This document shows positions 24,481-38,514 of a DNA stretch of 64,000 nt, one piece after another (the stretch's first letter is position 1; each line of letters opens with the position of its first letter). The translations under genes and the position numbers were made by a program. Source of the DNA: Trichoplusia ni. Taxonomy: Eukaryota > Arthropoda > Insecta > Lepidoptera > Noctuidae. Below the pieces are notes generated by a model. The model made no database searches and was not told the origin of the DNA. It saw only the letters and a program-made list of their open reading frames with translations. Location: assembly GCF_003590095.1 (NCBI RefSeq), contig NC_039478.1, positions 21,762,001 through 21,826,000 of the forward strand. Direction: 5' to 3'.

Positions 24481-25526
24481 ACATGTTGCATATTTATATA
24501 TTTTTTTATTATAATATAAATTACGATCTATAAATGTTATTAATTCATTTAATCGCTAGTGCCAAGCATTATAATAATAAAGTTATCACCTTTAAACAAT
24601 ATACTTACTATTTACAAAAACTACATACTTCAGAGCTTGCAATAAAACGTTTAAATCAAACTGTTATCCATTCATGCAGTTTAAAAATGGAATATTGAAC
24701 TCATCTATCAAATTTGTTTACCCATAAACCAGTTTGCATGCTGAAGTGGTCATAAATTCAAACTAGGGACTTTCCCAATAAACCAATATGTATGGGACTA
24801 CGGCAGTAAGTTTCCAAGATCCCGCCGGTCAGAGATTTGTCTTTCGACCAAGGATGTGCGTAACAACAGCAAAACAACTGTCCTAAAACATCCTAAACAA
24901 ACTCCCCGCAAGAATGTTGCCAACCCTAATTACGCAACAGAGACGGTTCTATAATGTTGCCAAGTTATTTGAGTTTTTTAATTAAAGTCCTTGTTGTGGT
25001 ATTGTTTTGCTGTTTGCTTGGTTGAGGTTAAATAATGGAGGTGAATAAATATGTCTTATTTATTCTAATTTACCTTAAAGGGTTTTTGTTAGGTATAAAA
25101 TTAAATGTTTGCTTAAAACTTCTGTATCTTGTTTTAGGTTTTTGTTGATAAGATTGCGTGATCATTAGACTTCCGTAAGCAATCTCTTTTTTAAATCAAA
25201 ATGACTTTCATTCAATACGGACATTTTTTTTAAATTCGATAATATTTTAAATCATCATACTTGGATTACGTAGTTATATCAGTAACAAAGGGCCGACCTT
25301 CAGAAGGCTCCTTGAAGCATAATCTCTCATTATTTTTCCGTGCAGCCCGACAAACCGTTGCGCAAACCCGACGAGTTATCACTCGCTATCATTTCGATTA
25401 CATTTATCTATGAATGCGAGATAATAGACGCCGCGACGCCCACGCACCTGATCTCGACACAGAGGAACTCCATCCATCAGTGCCGTTCTCCACGCAGATG
25501 AACACTCTCGCCTCGCGCCCTTATCT

Positions 25527-25549
25527 TATCGATACAAGAAATATCGATA
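25527..25549. promoter_or_regulatory. Paired TATCGATA (DRE-type) motifs
   Basis: Two perfect copies of TATCGATA at 25527-25534 and 25542-25549, within TTATCTTATCGATACA. In Drosophila this octamer is bound by DREF/BEAF at core promoters. The pair lies about 210 bp upstream of exon C, amid GATA-like TTATCT motifs. Confidence 0.4.
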
Positions 25550-25760
25550 CCTCAGCTAAATCACGCGCGTCAATGAACATTCGCTATTGGATAGTGATGC
25601 ACTTTATCTTATCTCCGTAGTTCAAGTTGTGCTATCGGTGCGATTCGAACGTGTTTTACTTTTAATTTTAATGTGTAAATAATTATGTGGGAATTTGTGT
25701 GCGGTGTGTTTGTGACCTAGTTTGGTGATTCTGTGATAGTGTTGGGGTTAGGTTGTCGAT

Positions 25761-25935
25761 ATGCGGTCGCCGCGGCTGTCGTGGACGCAGACTGTGGAGG
25801 GGGTGCGGGAGTGCGCGTGGCAGTTGTTTTATTGCAGCATGAGCGTGTGTGAGAGGATTGCCGCGGCTCATGCTCTCGTTGAGCCGTATCCGAACCTGGA
25901 TGTTGTGATTGCTGGACCTACGTATAGCGCACAGC
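25761..25935 (+). CDS. Candidate alternative first coding exon C (aPKC)
   Basis: The most gene-like of the three: 58 codons, strongly GC-biased against its surroundings, in-frame TAG four codons upstream of the ATG, and donor AGC|GTTAGT in phase 1, the same donor form as exon B. Peptide begins MRSPRLSWTQTVEGVRECAW and ends VVIAGPTYSAQ. An upstream ORF of 11 codons (25685-25720) precedes it, and two TATCGATA motifs lie about 200 bp upstream. Joined to the 39790 exon it predicts a kinase of about 549 residues with pseudosubstrate and C1 but no PB1. Confidence 0.55.
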
Positions 25936-26068
25936 GTTAGTATGATCTAGAATATGTACTTTTTGTTCTGTCATGATAGAACTTATTGAGAACTTATTCA
26001 TCTGTAATTATGAATTAAGTTTCATTTAAAAATTCAGGTAGATAAAAATTAATTACATTTTTTTAAAC

Positions 26069-26362
26069 TAACTGTTGCCTGCGACTTCTTCCGCTTGGTT
26101 AGAAGATATAAGTTTTAATTTATACCTGCCTTCTATCTTTCTTGTAGGATTCAGTCAGCGTTTGCAATGTAAGCGCAAAAAATGAGTTTTTTTACGACCT
26201 CACATTAGAAACCTCAAAAATTGTAGCCTATGTGTTATTCTGATGTATAAGCTATATTGTGCAAAGTTTCATTCAAATCCATTCAGTAGTTTTTACGTGA
26301 AAGAGTAACAAACATCCATACATCCATACTTACAAACTTTCGCCTTTATAATAGTAGTAGGA
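26069..26362 (-). mobile_element. Helitron-like element, second subtype
   Basis: Shares the right-hand family end (CTGTTGCCTGCGACTTCTTC) but has a different interior, including TTTCATTCAAATCCATTCAG, and the other end TTATAATAGTAGTAGGA (TCCTACTACTATTATAA on the element strand). Lies about 130 bp past exon C. Confidence 0.6.
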
Positions 26363-27108
26363 TAAGTGTTAACTGACCGAAATTATCGTTGTCTACTCGT
26401 TGAAAGTTTTTCCTTGATCTTTACTCAGACACTACAAACGCGGAAGCTAATTTTATCTTCACTAGACATCTACAACACAAAACTTTTAAACCAAAGCGGT
26501 ATTGCATCAAATGACGATCGCCGCACAATTGTGAATATTAATGCCCTGTATTGACATGTCATGCCGCACCGACGGCCGAGTTCAAATGTTGATAGTTTTG
26601 TTATTACATGTTACGACAAGCGATTTATCGATTCCCAGTTTAATCGATTTACGGTTAAGTCACAACACTAGATATATATAGAGTTGTAAGTCAATTTGTG
26701 TTGTATATTTTTTTTATAGAAATAATATTATATCTTGCTTGTTTTAGATGTAGAAAGATGTTTATCGAATTATATTCAGTTTTATTTCTTTGGAAAGATT
26801 TCTTAATCTCAAGATATAATGAGGATACTTTATTTGAAATATGTGCGTCCTTTCTGTCTCTAACGTAGCCTTCATTTTTCGTAGAAATTTAAAGTAGTGA
26901 TAAAATTTACTTTATTAATTACGTTTTACTTTTTATCACTAAACACGACTTTTAATTTAAAACGAATGAATCAGAATAGGCGAACACTCCAATCTTTATT
27001 GAAGTCTAGTCATCGTAGCATAAAGTAGACACTTATTATTATCAAATGTTTCACAATTCTTTAAAACGATATCAACAAAAACTTAATCTATCCTAGCCTA
27101 ATAAATCT

Positions 27109-27387
27109 TCTAATATATAAAATTCCCGTGTCACGATGTTAGTTACCGTACTCCTCCGAAACGGTTCAACCGATTTTTATGAAATTTTGTATACGTCTTG
27201 GGTAGGTCTGAGAATAGAACAACATCTATTTTTCATACTCCTAAGTTATAAGGGTTGCTCACACTAAAAAAATATATTTAATTTTTTGGACGAATTTGTT
27301 TGTTTTTATTTTTTTATAATGTGGCATTAAAAATACATACAACTAGAAAAAAAAAATCGGCAAAACAACGTTTGCTGGGTCAGCTAG
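27109..27387 (+). mobile_element. Helitron-like element, third subtype
   Basis: Starts TCTAATATATAAAATTCCCG, contains CCGATTTTTATGAAATTTTG and GGGTAGGTCTGAGAATAG, ends GCTGGGTCAGCTAG/T. Confidence 0.68.
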
Positions 27388-30300
27388 TATTTAATAAAAA
27401 CGATATTAAGTCGTAATTATTGTATGTTTCTGTATATCCCTGTTTATGCTGGACACATTCAAAACTTTTCAAACCACAATTAAACTCCAAAAGCATTTGA
27501 CTAAAACAAATACACCGTTATTAATAATTACTTTTAACAAAGTACTCTAAAACCTATAACATATAAACATTATAACGACTTTACGAAATTCAACTGAAAC
27601 AGTCACTGAAATTCGTGAATTTCAGGATATCCAGGTGCTTATAAACATCACCGGGTGTTGACAATTACTGGAAGTTACCCGGAATACCCGGCTATACCAA
27701 CTTCAGTGATTAATTCTAAAACTCCACATTCACAATATACGTGTATTGTTTTATTTATATGTACAAAAGTAACGCTATTAAAAGTTTATTCTTTTGTCAT
27801 CAAACTTAAAATTGGCTCACGAAGCGTATTTTGCCAATTTTAAAATCTATCCCGTTTCGTTCATTTTGCGTTTTGCGAGTTTATTTATTAAAACAGTGAT
27901 CTAAGTTGTTGGACAGTCTTTATTCCAAATAATGTTTTGGAAAATCCTGTTTTGGACAGTTTAACATGACTAATATTAAAAACCAACAGTAAAATTTTAC
28001 CGTTTTGTAACAACCGTTTCAATTTAGCATCCAAAATCAATATAAAAAAAACGTATCCTTTATCATGAACCAAATAATCCCAGATCAACGTCCAAACGGT
28101 GTCTTCACAACACCATCATTATCAATAAACCAAATTATAAACAAGTTAATCACATATGTAATTAAATAAAACTGCCAACGTTTCCGATGACCTGTCGCGT
28201 CGTTAGTTTTAACAACAGTTCTACCTCATTTGTTAAATAAACGCCGATTTAACTTGTGTTTTATTCAGATTTAAATTTAACGCGATAATTGTACCGGTTG
28301 ATTGTTTCATTTGCTTTATAAAGGGTATTTTTTTCTGTGAACTGTGTTAATATAAATGTGTTTAATTTCGTGCATTAATACTTAAGATACTTTAGAGTAA
28401 TTCGCCCTTACTGTTTAACAGGTTTGTCACTAACACTGTTGTAATGACATCTAAGCAACTTTGTAATACTTTTGCAAAAGATATCAATTAACGGAAAATA
28501 TCTAAAGTAAATAATAAAACAGAGTATCAATCCAAAAATATGGCCATTACAAAAGCACATCCCATGAAATACCTACAGAACATAATATCTAACAAGTACT
28601 TACACATTGAGAAGCGAAAAAAAATCAAATTTAAACACATCTAATACTTTTTATCGGCAAATTAATCTCTATATTTAATGCCGACCAAATAACAACCTTA
28701 GCGAGAAAATGTCGTTTTTAATCCGATTACGATGATCGGGCCCTGACGAGTTTTATCCTTATTTAATCTACCAATTTCCTCGCTTCAAATTGCTTAACTT
28801 TGGAGGCTTATTACACAGAAGCGACTCGTATTCAAGTAATTGATATAATCACATATCGCGAACAGTTGCTAACTTTAATTGTTGTGCAACGTGACAATAC
28901 CAAATTCAGAAATTTTAACACCTGAATAATTTTATATGGTTTTACTATCAGACCTCGTACCATACGAAGCTAATATTACCTCATACAAATCATGTTTATG
29001 TCATAACTTACAACAACAGAAACATTTCTTGGAAATAGTTTGAATAGGCGACGGGCGTAGCTCGTAGCGTCATTTATCGTAGGCGCCTACGATCGCGACT
29101 GCTACATTCTTGCGTAGCTGTTCAACGCGATTCACACTTAGGAGTAATTTGTTTTGATGACTACTAAGTTCATCTTACCAATCAATTGTAATGTTTATTC
29201 TTTTAATTGTTTTTCTTCTAAATGATACGCAAATATACGTTTTTTTTTTCTTTTATGAAGCAGCCAGTCTGACTAAATGTTCCAAAGAAATGCATTTTGT
29301 ACCGTTTTTTGTAAATGATAGTAAAGTATCGGGCTATATGCTATACATCACGCCGGGTGTTCGGGAGCTTGCCAAATTGCCCACACCGACAACTTTGCTA
29401 ATAACACGGGCTGCGAACAGCTTGCTTATTTGCTATTTTTTGTTAAGTTTCGACTTCAGTTGGTAAAGTTTTTGAGCGTAATTTATGAACACAAACTGCA
29501 ATATCGTTTTTACTCCTTGACGTATATTAAGAGTCGTTTTTGTTAACATTTATCAAACTTTGTTTTAGTAATAGTAATAGGTACTATTGTATGCAGGGCC
29601 AGAGTGCGACAATTCTTGATATCACTGCGTCACCCTTTGGTTGACTGGTAGAGAATGCCTCTTTCATTAAGTCCGCCATTGTACATGATTTAAATAAAAA
29701 TAAATAAATAAGTGTTAGTAAATTAATAAGTTTAAGAAGTGTAAATAAATAAATATGTAAACTCTGTGACAAGGCTTTATATGACATAACTATTTAACGG
29801 TATGTTAAAGGTCATCACAGTATTATTCTGCTCAGGTGTGAGATAATTTGTATAGAAAGTATACCTGGTTAATCCGAAGCCGCCCACGTTACTAAAGCTT
29901 CCAAGAAAACTTATTAAAGCCGAAAGATTTCTGGAAGTATTGAGGCGAGCCTCACAACTTACACCAAGTTCCTATTTCTTTACCAAACCTTCTAGTAAAA
30001 GAAGTATAAAAGTACTTAGTATAATAGGGATGACGTCTTGGTATAAAAAGCATTAATCTATTAAGTTAGAATTATTGCCCATGTATTTTTGAGTTTATCT
30101 AAACTCTATAAACTTGTAATGATAAACTGGTTTGAAGGCTAGGAGAGGAGGCTTTTGACGTAAAGCTTAAAGAAAATTATACATATAGGTGACGTAATGC
30201 ATGAGTTCCGTGCAATGTACTTTGAATTTTGCATTAAACTATCTGAAAGTCTTGTGCATGTGACTTGAATGTTCAAAAAACGCCTGCGACGGAAAAATTA

Positions 30301-31790
30301 ATACGCGCAGTACGGAATTCGTTTTTTTTTTAATTCAATGGAATCTCATTGGCTACACAGTCATTAATATACTTTCAACATTTACTTGCCTGCGGTAAAT
30401 AATCGATGACTAACAAACTATGCGGAGACCGAACTGTAATCCAAAGAAAACTTGTTAAAAGTAAATCTATTAGTAAAAGAGTATTTAGCCTTAAGTGTTG
30501 CCACACACGAAACTACCTCAGAAACGGGACTGTTTTTATTGAAAACTTTTTTATGGCGAGTTGTTATTGGGCCTTCACATGTGTTTGGAGGTTTATGCGA
30601 TGGGAGCACTTCGGTGACTGCGCTTAACAGACAAATTGAATTTGGACGGTACGATTGGTTTTTATATATATGTATGTACGTGTAATTCAGTGTGTTTGAG
30701 TATAGTACTAAAATGCAGTTGATGAATTTACGTGATAAGATTTTTAATAATGTTAAACTTAATATTTTCAATTGAAATTATTCGGTCATTTTTGTAGTAT
30801 TATGTGTAGTTTATGTGTGAAGATGTGAAGTTCCAAAAAAAATGTATATGAAGGTCTTAAAACACGAATATAAATTAAATTAATATTTAAATAAACCTCA
30901 AAAATACCTATATCCCAACACAAAAACCAATCCAAAGGTTTTCTAGTTCTAAAGCAGTCAGCAAGCTAATCGATTCTCCATAACTCTCCTGTTATCGTGA
31001 TCTACAATACTTTTACTGCGAGTGTGAACGAAGCCTTACCTTGTTTTTTCCAGACTCTAATAAAAAGTTAAAGTTCTTATCACAAAGAACTTTGTGTGTG
31101 ATAGGTAGGTTTATTCGTTCAGTTAGCTAGAGCTGTTATACCCAGGTATTCTTGTAATGTTCATTTAGAAATAGGTAGTCAATACAAATAAATCGGTAGC
31201 TAAACACAGAAATATTTTCTGAAGTAATTATCAATGGCTACTAAATGTCAACAATGCGTGTCTAAAGAAGAGTTTTGAGATTAATATCATTTATTAATTT
31301 TATTTAATTGTGTTAGGGACAACAACAGCCTATGCTATTAATGAGCCTATATACGCGTTTCTGAAAAAATGCAACAGAACCCTTGAGGGAGGAAGCTTTT
31401 AGTGTCAGACTCTTGCTGCACATCAGAGCCCTGACAATTGTTTCGGTCAATCTAGTTCCGTATTTATGAATTAACAAAACATTTTTTAAATACTTACTAT
31501 GAAATAATCCGTCCATCATCACAAGTAAAGTTTGACGGATCTAGTTAACAATTTCCCGTCGAAATTACTGACAATTAACTAGAATTCTTCATCGCCAATT
31601 AGCGGCGGTAATTCTGTCTCAAGCCAATAATGAGTCGGTTTAAAGTAACAAACTTATGTAATTGTACGCAAAGGGAAAGTTCTAACAAGGTGTAGAACGG
31701 AAATTGCCACCAACCTCCGCACTTATCTACTACTGTGTAGGAAAGTTACTCAACCAGTTTAGTTCAAAGTAGGCTGTAAATATAGAATAA

Positions 31791-32083
31791 CTAGCTGTTG
31801 CCCGCGACTTTGTCCGCGTGGTTAGAAGATATAAGTTAGGAATTTTTGAACGGAAGCCCTCGAAGATGAATAATTTTCCCACATTTTCCATTATTTCTGA
31901 TAAATAAAAAATAAAAATTATATCTTCGCTCCTACTAGTCGCGGCGTGATGGTATATAGCCTAAAACCTTCCTCGATGAATGGTCTATTCAATACGAAAA
32001 CAATATTTCAATTTTAACCAGTTCCTGAGATTAGCGCGTACAAACAAACAAACATACTCTCCAGCTTTATATATTAGTATAGA
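31791..32083 (-). mobile_element. Helitron-like non-autonomous element with small insertions
   Basis: CTAGCTGTTGCCCGCGACTT at the left, TATATATTAGTATAGA at the right. Two short extra stretches interrupt it near 31840 and 31895. Confidence 0.68.
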
Positions 32084-34284
32084 TTACGAGCACTTAAAGT
32101 TCCAATAAATATCTTTGAACTTTTTTTACTTTAAAATCTACGTACAGGCACAACAATGGGATGCTATCATTGTCAAGTAACGCTTTTTTTTTTTAAATGG
32201 TATGCTCCAAAAAGGCACAATTTTGATGAGATAATAGTTTTATTATTTACCTGTTTCTCTTTAGTCTATTTGTACTAAGCCCTCTTCAACTCGCACTGGG
32301 CCGGTTTCAAATAAGATAGTCATCAAAATATTAATAATAGTTTTCGAAACTGACGTCATCTTTATTATTCTAAGTTAAGCATTTGAAAGCTTCTTTCTTT
32401 CACGTATTCTTTCTTACTGGAAAAAAATCCTTAACACAAAATTTTTTTTAGAAAATATAAATGCATTCAATCTACTTTCTTACCTTCTGCTAAAAAGGTT
32501 TTTAACATCCTTGACCTTTTTGAAAAAGCTCCAAACAACTATACGTGCAGTCAAACCCACACAACACTGTTACATAAACACCGCCTTTATATCAAAGCAG
32601 TGAGGTTGACTTTCGCTAAACGCCGTCGTTCGTCTAACATTTTTGGGTTAACAAGTCTGATTCACAAATATCGACTTTATAACAATCCTTTAAGGTTGAC
32701 TTTCGCTAGTCTTTGCTGCTATAATTTTGGGGTTTTCCGTTCGTTTGTATACGCTTTAAGTTGCAGAAGCAGTTATGTGAATATTTGATGGCGCCACTGT
32801 CTTTTGCCTGCCGTATGCTTATTTATTCATTCTGTAGATGCGACCGAATGTAACATTACCTATTCATGTTTTAATAAACGTGCGTGCGAGATGAGTGTAG
32901 GGCTACATTTACAATAGAAAAGGATGTAGTTTTCTTGTGTTTTGTACCGCGAATGTTTTAGCAAATTTTGTTTGAGAAACTTGTATATAGCTAGTCCTTA
33001 ATTGATCTTTGACAACCACAAATAACTTACTTATTTCATTATCGGATTATTTTTCTTTATTAAAATTGACCAACTGTAAACTATTTATTCTTAACTTCGT
33101 TACCAAATACGCAGACCGAGTTTAAATTATGAAGTTTTTAATTAAAAACATTGTATTAAATTGCAAATATATGCTCTTATAATTATCTTTACAGATATAT
33201 CTGTCTTATGAATAATAAATATCTATTATATCCATATTTCATAAAAAAAACTCCAAACACGGTGTTCGAAAATAATAAAATTATTGTTTTGCGTAAAACC
33301 AATAGTCGCAAACACGTACAGAATATTTTTAAATAAACTAAAATTGTCGAAAGGTCAACCATACAATACAATACACCATTCACCCGTTGTTTGCTTCGAA
33401 AACAGTACATTTTGTATAAAACCTGTCTATTTTGTAAATTGTCTATTCCAACAAAGTTGTTTAGTAAAACAAATATTTTGAAACTGATGTATTCAGGAAG
33501 AATTGGTTTTGTATGCTCACTCGCGCACGAAATACAATTGGCTCATTTAAAACGACGTTTTTGTGTACATTTTTATTTATTATTTTATAAGTACATCACC
33601 GTCTAAAACAGTGTTTTATTTTGAATGTTCGTAAATAGACAAGTGAGTTTATTTCATTTAAACTTCCCGATTGCTTTAAAAAAGGTTAAAAAATGATTGA
33701 AGTATTTGTGTCATTAGAATAATTCGATTAGAAGAATACATACTTTTTAAGTTTATTTGTGTCTAAATACTAATATGTTGTACCTATGTATTTTAGAAAA
33801 CGATTTCAATGCTTTGAAGATGTAAAGAATTTGCTCCTAGCAGTATATAAAATTCACGTACAAATTCACGAAACAAACATCATAATCGTCTAAAGAGCAA
33901 CTTTGAAAATGTGATATTTCGTTAACGACGGTTGACACATTCATACATTTAGATAATTTATATGTATATGTGAGTTAAAAGCAACTGTATATTATTCTAC
34001 TTCCCATGGGGTTCAGGCATGATGTATGTTCATCTTCATAGGGTGAGCATCTGGTTATATATCATAACAAACGTTATTATAATGCCTCGACTATTTGCTT
34101 TTATTATAAGGTCGAGTCTTCGTGCTTAATTACTTTAGCAATTTTTATGTGTATTTGTTTTATAGCCTGTCGAAGACCAATAAAATAAACAGATAGGATC
34201 TTAAATGTTTCAAACAACACTGCTAGGATGTAGGTACTTGACTTGATAACAAACGGACCCGTCTAATATATCAAAATTGAATAA

Positions 34285-34527
34285 CTAGCTATTTCCAACG
34301 TTGTAGCCGATCCCGTGGTGATTTTACGGTCTTTTCTCCGAAAGAAACATCAGACTTCTTTAAATTTATAGTTTGAATGAAAAGTAGTATTTTTTTTTGT
34401 CTTCTCAATTTTACGCCTTCCCCGGAATGCAACGAATATTTCAAGACTAAAACAAGCCAAATCGGTTCAGTCGTTGTTATGTTTTGCGAGACTCACGACC
34501 AAGAATGCATTTTTATAAATAGGAAGA
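34285..34527 (-). mobile_element. Helitron-like element, old copy
   Basis: CTAGCTATTTCCAACGTTGT at the left and TTTTTATAAATAGGAAGA at the right give TC...CTAG ends on the minus strand, with CCAAATCGGTTCAGTCGTT inside. Diverged. Confidence 0.45.
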
Positions 34528-35070
34528 TATTTTATATATGAAAAGGTGTTCACAATCTAAAAGCTTTAATACAAAAATACACTTACAATTAAACTTAAAG
34601 TGCACTTAACGTCCTAAACACTAAAACAATAGGCTTCCAAACAACACGGCTCTGCAGTATAACAGTACAATTTAGCGACAACACTATTGTCGCAGCGAAA
34701 CAATTGCAAGCGACGTAATTGTCTCACAAAGAATTGAATTGTAGAGAGAAATATATAGAATAGATAGTTGTAAGCACAGGATATAATAGGTATGAAAAAA
34801 CGTGTTCTTCTCGAAAGGTCAGAAGTGGTAACTTAAAGTAATGTGTGACAGAAGTCTAATACTGCTGCCGTATGCGTAGGAAAATGGGGAGCCAGACAAA
34901 AGTGGCGTCGTAAAAAGTTACGTATCGAAGCGGTGTACCCCCTCATAAGAAGTTAACTCGTCAATACCTCAGGACAGGCAGGTGTAATGGCCGCTGAAAC
35001 CTGAAGTATTCCATTATTCAAGCGTTGCAAAGAGGGGCTCTGGATTGTGCTTATAAGAGGATAAAATAAA

Positions 35071-35202
35071 CTCCTACTTTGTGCTGATGATGCCCAGCTG
35101 GTTTTAGTGAGTAAGAATCTTACTCTCCCTGTTCATATTAAAATAAAAAACCAGGAGCGTTTTGAAGAATCCCCCCAAATAAGAAAGGTACTCGGTACAT
35201 AA
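35071..35202 (+). pseudogene. LINE reverse-transcriptase fragment
   Basis: 43 codons reading LLLCADDAQLVLVSKNLTLP then VHIKIKNQERFEE to a stop. ADDAQLVLVSKN resembles the [FY]ADD palm motif of non-LTR retrotransposons. Nothing recognisable flanks it; a dead scrap. Confidence 0.4.
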
Positions 35203-37639
35203 TACACGGTTATTGGTACAGTGGTAGGGGGCTCGCCGCCAAGTACTCCTGTGTTCTTTGTACCTTCGAACCGACAAGATTGGATTTGTCGCCGCACCCT
35301 TCACCTCTATTCACTTATTTTATTTTTTTATTTCCTATTCACTCGACGTCGTTAGATCGCGGTGAGCGTTAGGTTCTACCACGAAATTATTTAAGGTTGC
35401 TGATTCTAGCCTAATGCAGACAAGTACCTTTGTGTCTTTTAAAAAGTCATTATGCCCTTGATTATTTTTAAACGCTACTGATAAATAATATAAGTGCCAT
35501 CCCGAGATGAATAATCGTTTTGATCGATGTTCAAAACTTCGTTATACGGAAAGAAACTTAGCCCAACAGTGGGACAGTTAGAGGAACTGTCACAGCCTAG
35601 TTTTATTATTTACTCTTCCTATTTCATCCAGCAAAAATTTTCATTTTACTAGCGAAGTTATTTAGTAAATTAAATTGCATTATTGTTGTGAGTTCTTGGC
35701 GTGGAAATTAGTGGTGGCCTTATTAAGTGCAGTGAAATTTGCTTTCAGCTTTGTGCTTCGGTTTCGAGTAAATTCAAGTGCATTATATTAATTAAAATAT
35801 TATTATGGTTCTCCGCTGCTGTTTATTTTACTCTTGGGTTTGTTTTAAGATTTCCTTTATTTACTTATTCATTTATTCTGTTGGCGTAACCAAAATGGGT
35901 TGTTATATTTATATTATTTGAAGTAATGAATGAATTTGAATTTAAACAGTAAGTAGTTGTTTTCTCTGCCTCCAGGGTATCGTATGGGCTAATACATGTT
36001 TTTTAGATGTTCAAAGACTACAAGACTACAACAAACCTTAACGTTCTCCACTTAAATACGAGTGCCTTATTGATGACAGACCGTAATTATTGACAAACAT
36101 AAAACAAGTTCAATCAAAGTACTTAAACGCACTAAAATATTTACGCGTTAATCTTTAAAACAACTCTGTTTTTGACCCACATATAAAAACACGCTCAAAC
36201 AGATATCCAATAATTGAGTCACAATAAACCGCAAATAAAATGAGTAACCGATGTAAACCAATCGCTTCGTATCAAGTTGTTTGAATAATATCACAGCCAA
36301 GTGAGCATCCCTGAATCGAGTGCCCATCATAGCATAAGGCGATCCAATTTATCGCTTAAACTGCTCCCCGCGAACCGTATTCATGGTTTCGCGACTGCTA
36401 CACAATACAGTACGTTATTGTACGAGTAAATGTTTGACGGATTTGGTAGAACACCGCTGTTAATATTTGACTCAAAATGCGTAGCTTTTTTTTTTGTTTG
36501 ATTGAAAGATGTTTAGTCCTGAACTATCAAATATTTGTCACAGGTTTAATGAAATTTTGTTATGGTTTGAAAGGGAGTCTTAATGCATGTAACTTAAAAC
36601 TCTATGACACAAAACAACTATTTGTATAGGATAAATAAATGCTACCCTAAAATAAAAAATACATGATATCGATTTCTATCTATTTTACTATGTGTCTAAG
36701 CCGTAAAAATTGTTATTACACACAAACACGTTTTTGTAAAACAGTACCTATGAAAATCCTTTTATTTAGCTTACTAATTTTTCTTCGGCTCCCACGCTCT
36801 ATCATTATCAGGCCTTTGTTTTCTAGTGAACTAATCGATAAATGTGTCAAGTGGGAAAACATGCATTGAATCATAGCCATTGATGAATAAATACACATTC
36901 GAACTCATAGGATCGTACACAGCAAGTGACTAACAATAGATTTATTTTATGATAATTAATGGGGATAAATATATTTGTGGATTAAAGTAATAATTACCGA
37001 ATTTAAGCGGAGAAAGTTCTCATTTCATTTACTTGTTTTAAGACTCATCTCCAAAAGTAATTACGATATAAGATAAACTCAAAACTTGGCTTGACGTAAT
37101 ATCATCATCATAGGCCTTCTAAAAACCACTGCTGAAGTGACGCTCTTTACAGCATCTTTGTCTCACGCCCATCGCATGATACGCCCTGCAAAACAGAGTA
37201 ATTAAAAATCTAGAAGTCTGTTAATTACAGTTGGCACTCACCATTAAACAAATACAACATAAAGTAGTCAAGACAAACAGCAAGCATCTTGGCCTTTTTG
37301 CCTTCAGCAGCGGAGAGCGACAGACAATGCCTCAAAATTACACTTTGGACTTCACAAAGTACTTGACTGCAGTAAAAACAAGACCTTAACGAGTCTCTGT
37401 TTTAATGTAATTGAGACTTAAGTCTGTTTAGTGCTCGGTCACTCGGGCTTTATTGCGGCCACGGGTATAGTCAAGTGTGAGTTTGAGTGAAAAGTCTTGT
37501 TGGTGCTGTGCATGACGTTCTATAGTAATGATCTTCGAAGTAGTTTGAGAGTGAGTGGATGTATGTATATCTATAGGTCAAATTAGTTTCAGTCAGGCCA
37601 TTAAAACCTTATATGTTTAGATTTATAAGGTTTTTTCCT

Positions 37640-37755
37640 ACAAGGATAAGGTTTCAAAATTCAAGTCTCATGTACAAACACCCAAACCAGACTTGAAACA
37701 AGCAATTTTATATCAAAAAATTATTTTTCTAAGCTAGGATCAAATTCGCGACACT
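37640..37755 (-). mobile_element. SINE fragment, decayed
   Basis: AATTCAAGTCTCATGTACAA and ACACCCAAACCAGACTTGAA match the body of the 15.1 kb SINE family. Confidence 0.45.
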
Positions 37756-38514
37756 TACTGACCTGACGTTCGATCTAAAGAAAAACACAAAAAGAAAAAA
37801 ATGTACAAAGAACTTATCACAATTGCATTTCAGAAAACCATACTGTGTTGTATCAACATTTCCTTTTAAAGCATATTAGCGATGGTCATATCTGTAGCAG
37901 ATAGAACAATGGATTAAAAGATTGTTTAACCATATTTGTATTACACCTAAATTAGATAACGGTAGATAAGCGATGACTAAAAATAAATATTAGATAAAAG
38001 TTGTTAGGTTAGTACATATGTATTAATAACAATTGGCTGCAATATCTTTGAATTTTATTGTGTAGTTCGATATATTAGTCCTGAAATAATTCGGGCTACA
38101 TTTAAATTTATTTGTCACCCAACAACAAATTTATGGCTCTGAGTTGTTAAGCTGCATCATCTGCCTTCGGTCTTTTTTAAACACTTGTCAACATAACATC
38201 TATCTTTCCATCACACAGTCACATAACCTAGTTCTCGACACGTTGCTCACAATACGATCGGATGTTCCCATGACGTCCGGTGTTCGTGGCGTCACCAACT
38301 CCACCAGACACGTCCGCGGATGTTCCCGACACATCCGGATTATCCACTAATGTTGTGCTAGAGCTAAGAAAATTAGGTTATTGTCATGTGGATACTAGTT
38401 TATGTTGATTTCTAAATGGTGTGGTATGGGAGTGAAAGTTTACGATAAATTTCTGGAGCAGAGGTTTTCGCTCCGCTTTTATTTTATTGAATATTTTTTG
38501 TAAGAGGCTAGTTG

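Larger units (their letters stand above)
22467..25400. other. Between candidate first exons B and C
   Basis: AT-rich, no gene; SINE scrap at 23.2 kb and SINE at 24.3 kb. A triplicated TGTTGCCAG-like motif lies at 24050-24080. Confidence 0.45.
27388..38514. other. Long non-coding stretch, presumed aPKC intron
   Basis: I looked for PB1 exons (a coding patch for KWVDEE-type sequence) and found none. Contents are Helitron-like copies at 31.8 and 34.3 kb, a LINE scrap at 35.1 kb and a SINE fragment at 37.6 kb. ORFs of 60-117 codons here have no family resemblance, splice context or codon bias. Confidence 0.5.

Noticed and set aside
29191..29466. 91-codon plus-strand ORF
   Set aside because: Low-complexity, AT-rich, no splice context, codon bias or family resemblance.
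30418..30771. 117-codon minus-strand ORF
   Set aside because: Overlapped by two equally long plus-strand ORFs and without any recognisable motif; chance opening.
35210..35290. Possible tRNA-like sequence (GGTACAGTGGTAGGGG ... CTTCGAACC)
   Set aside because: The B box is imperfect and no acceptor stem pairs; at most an old SINE head.
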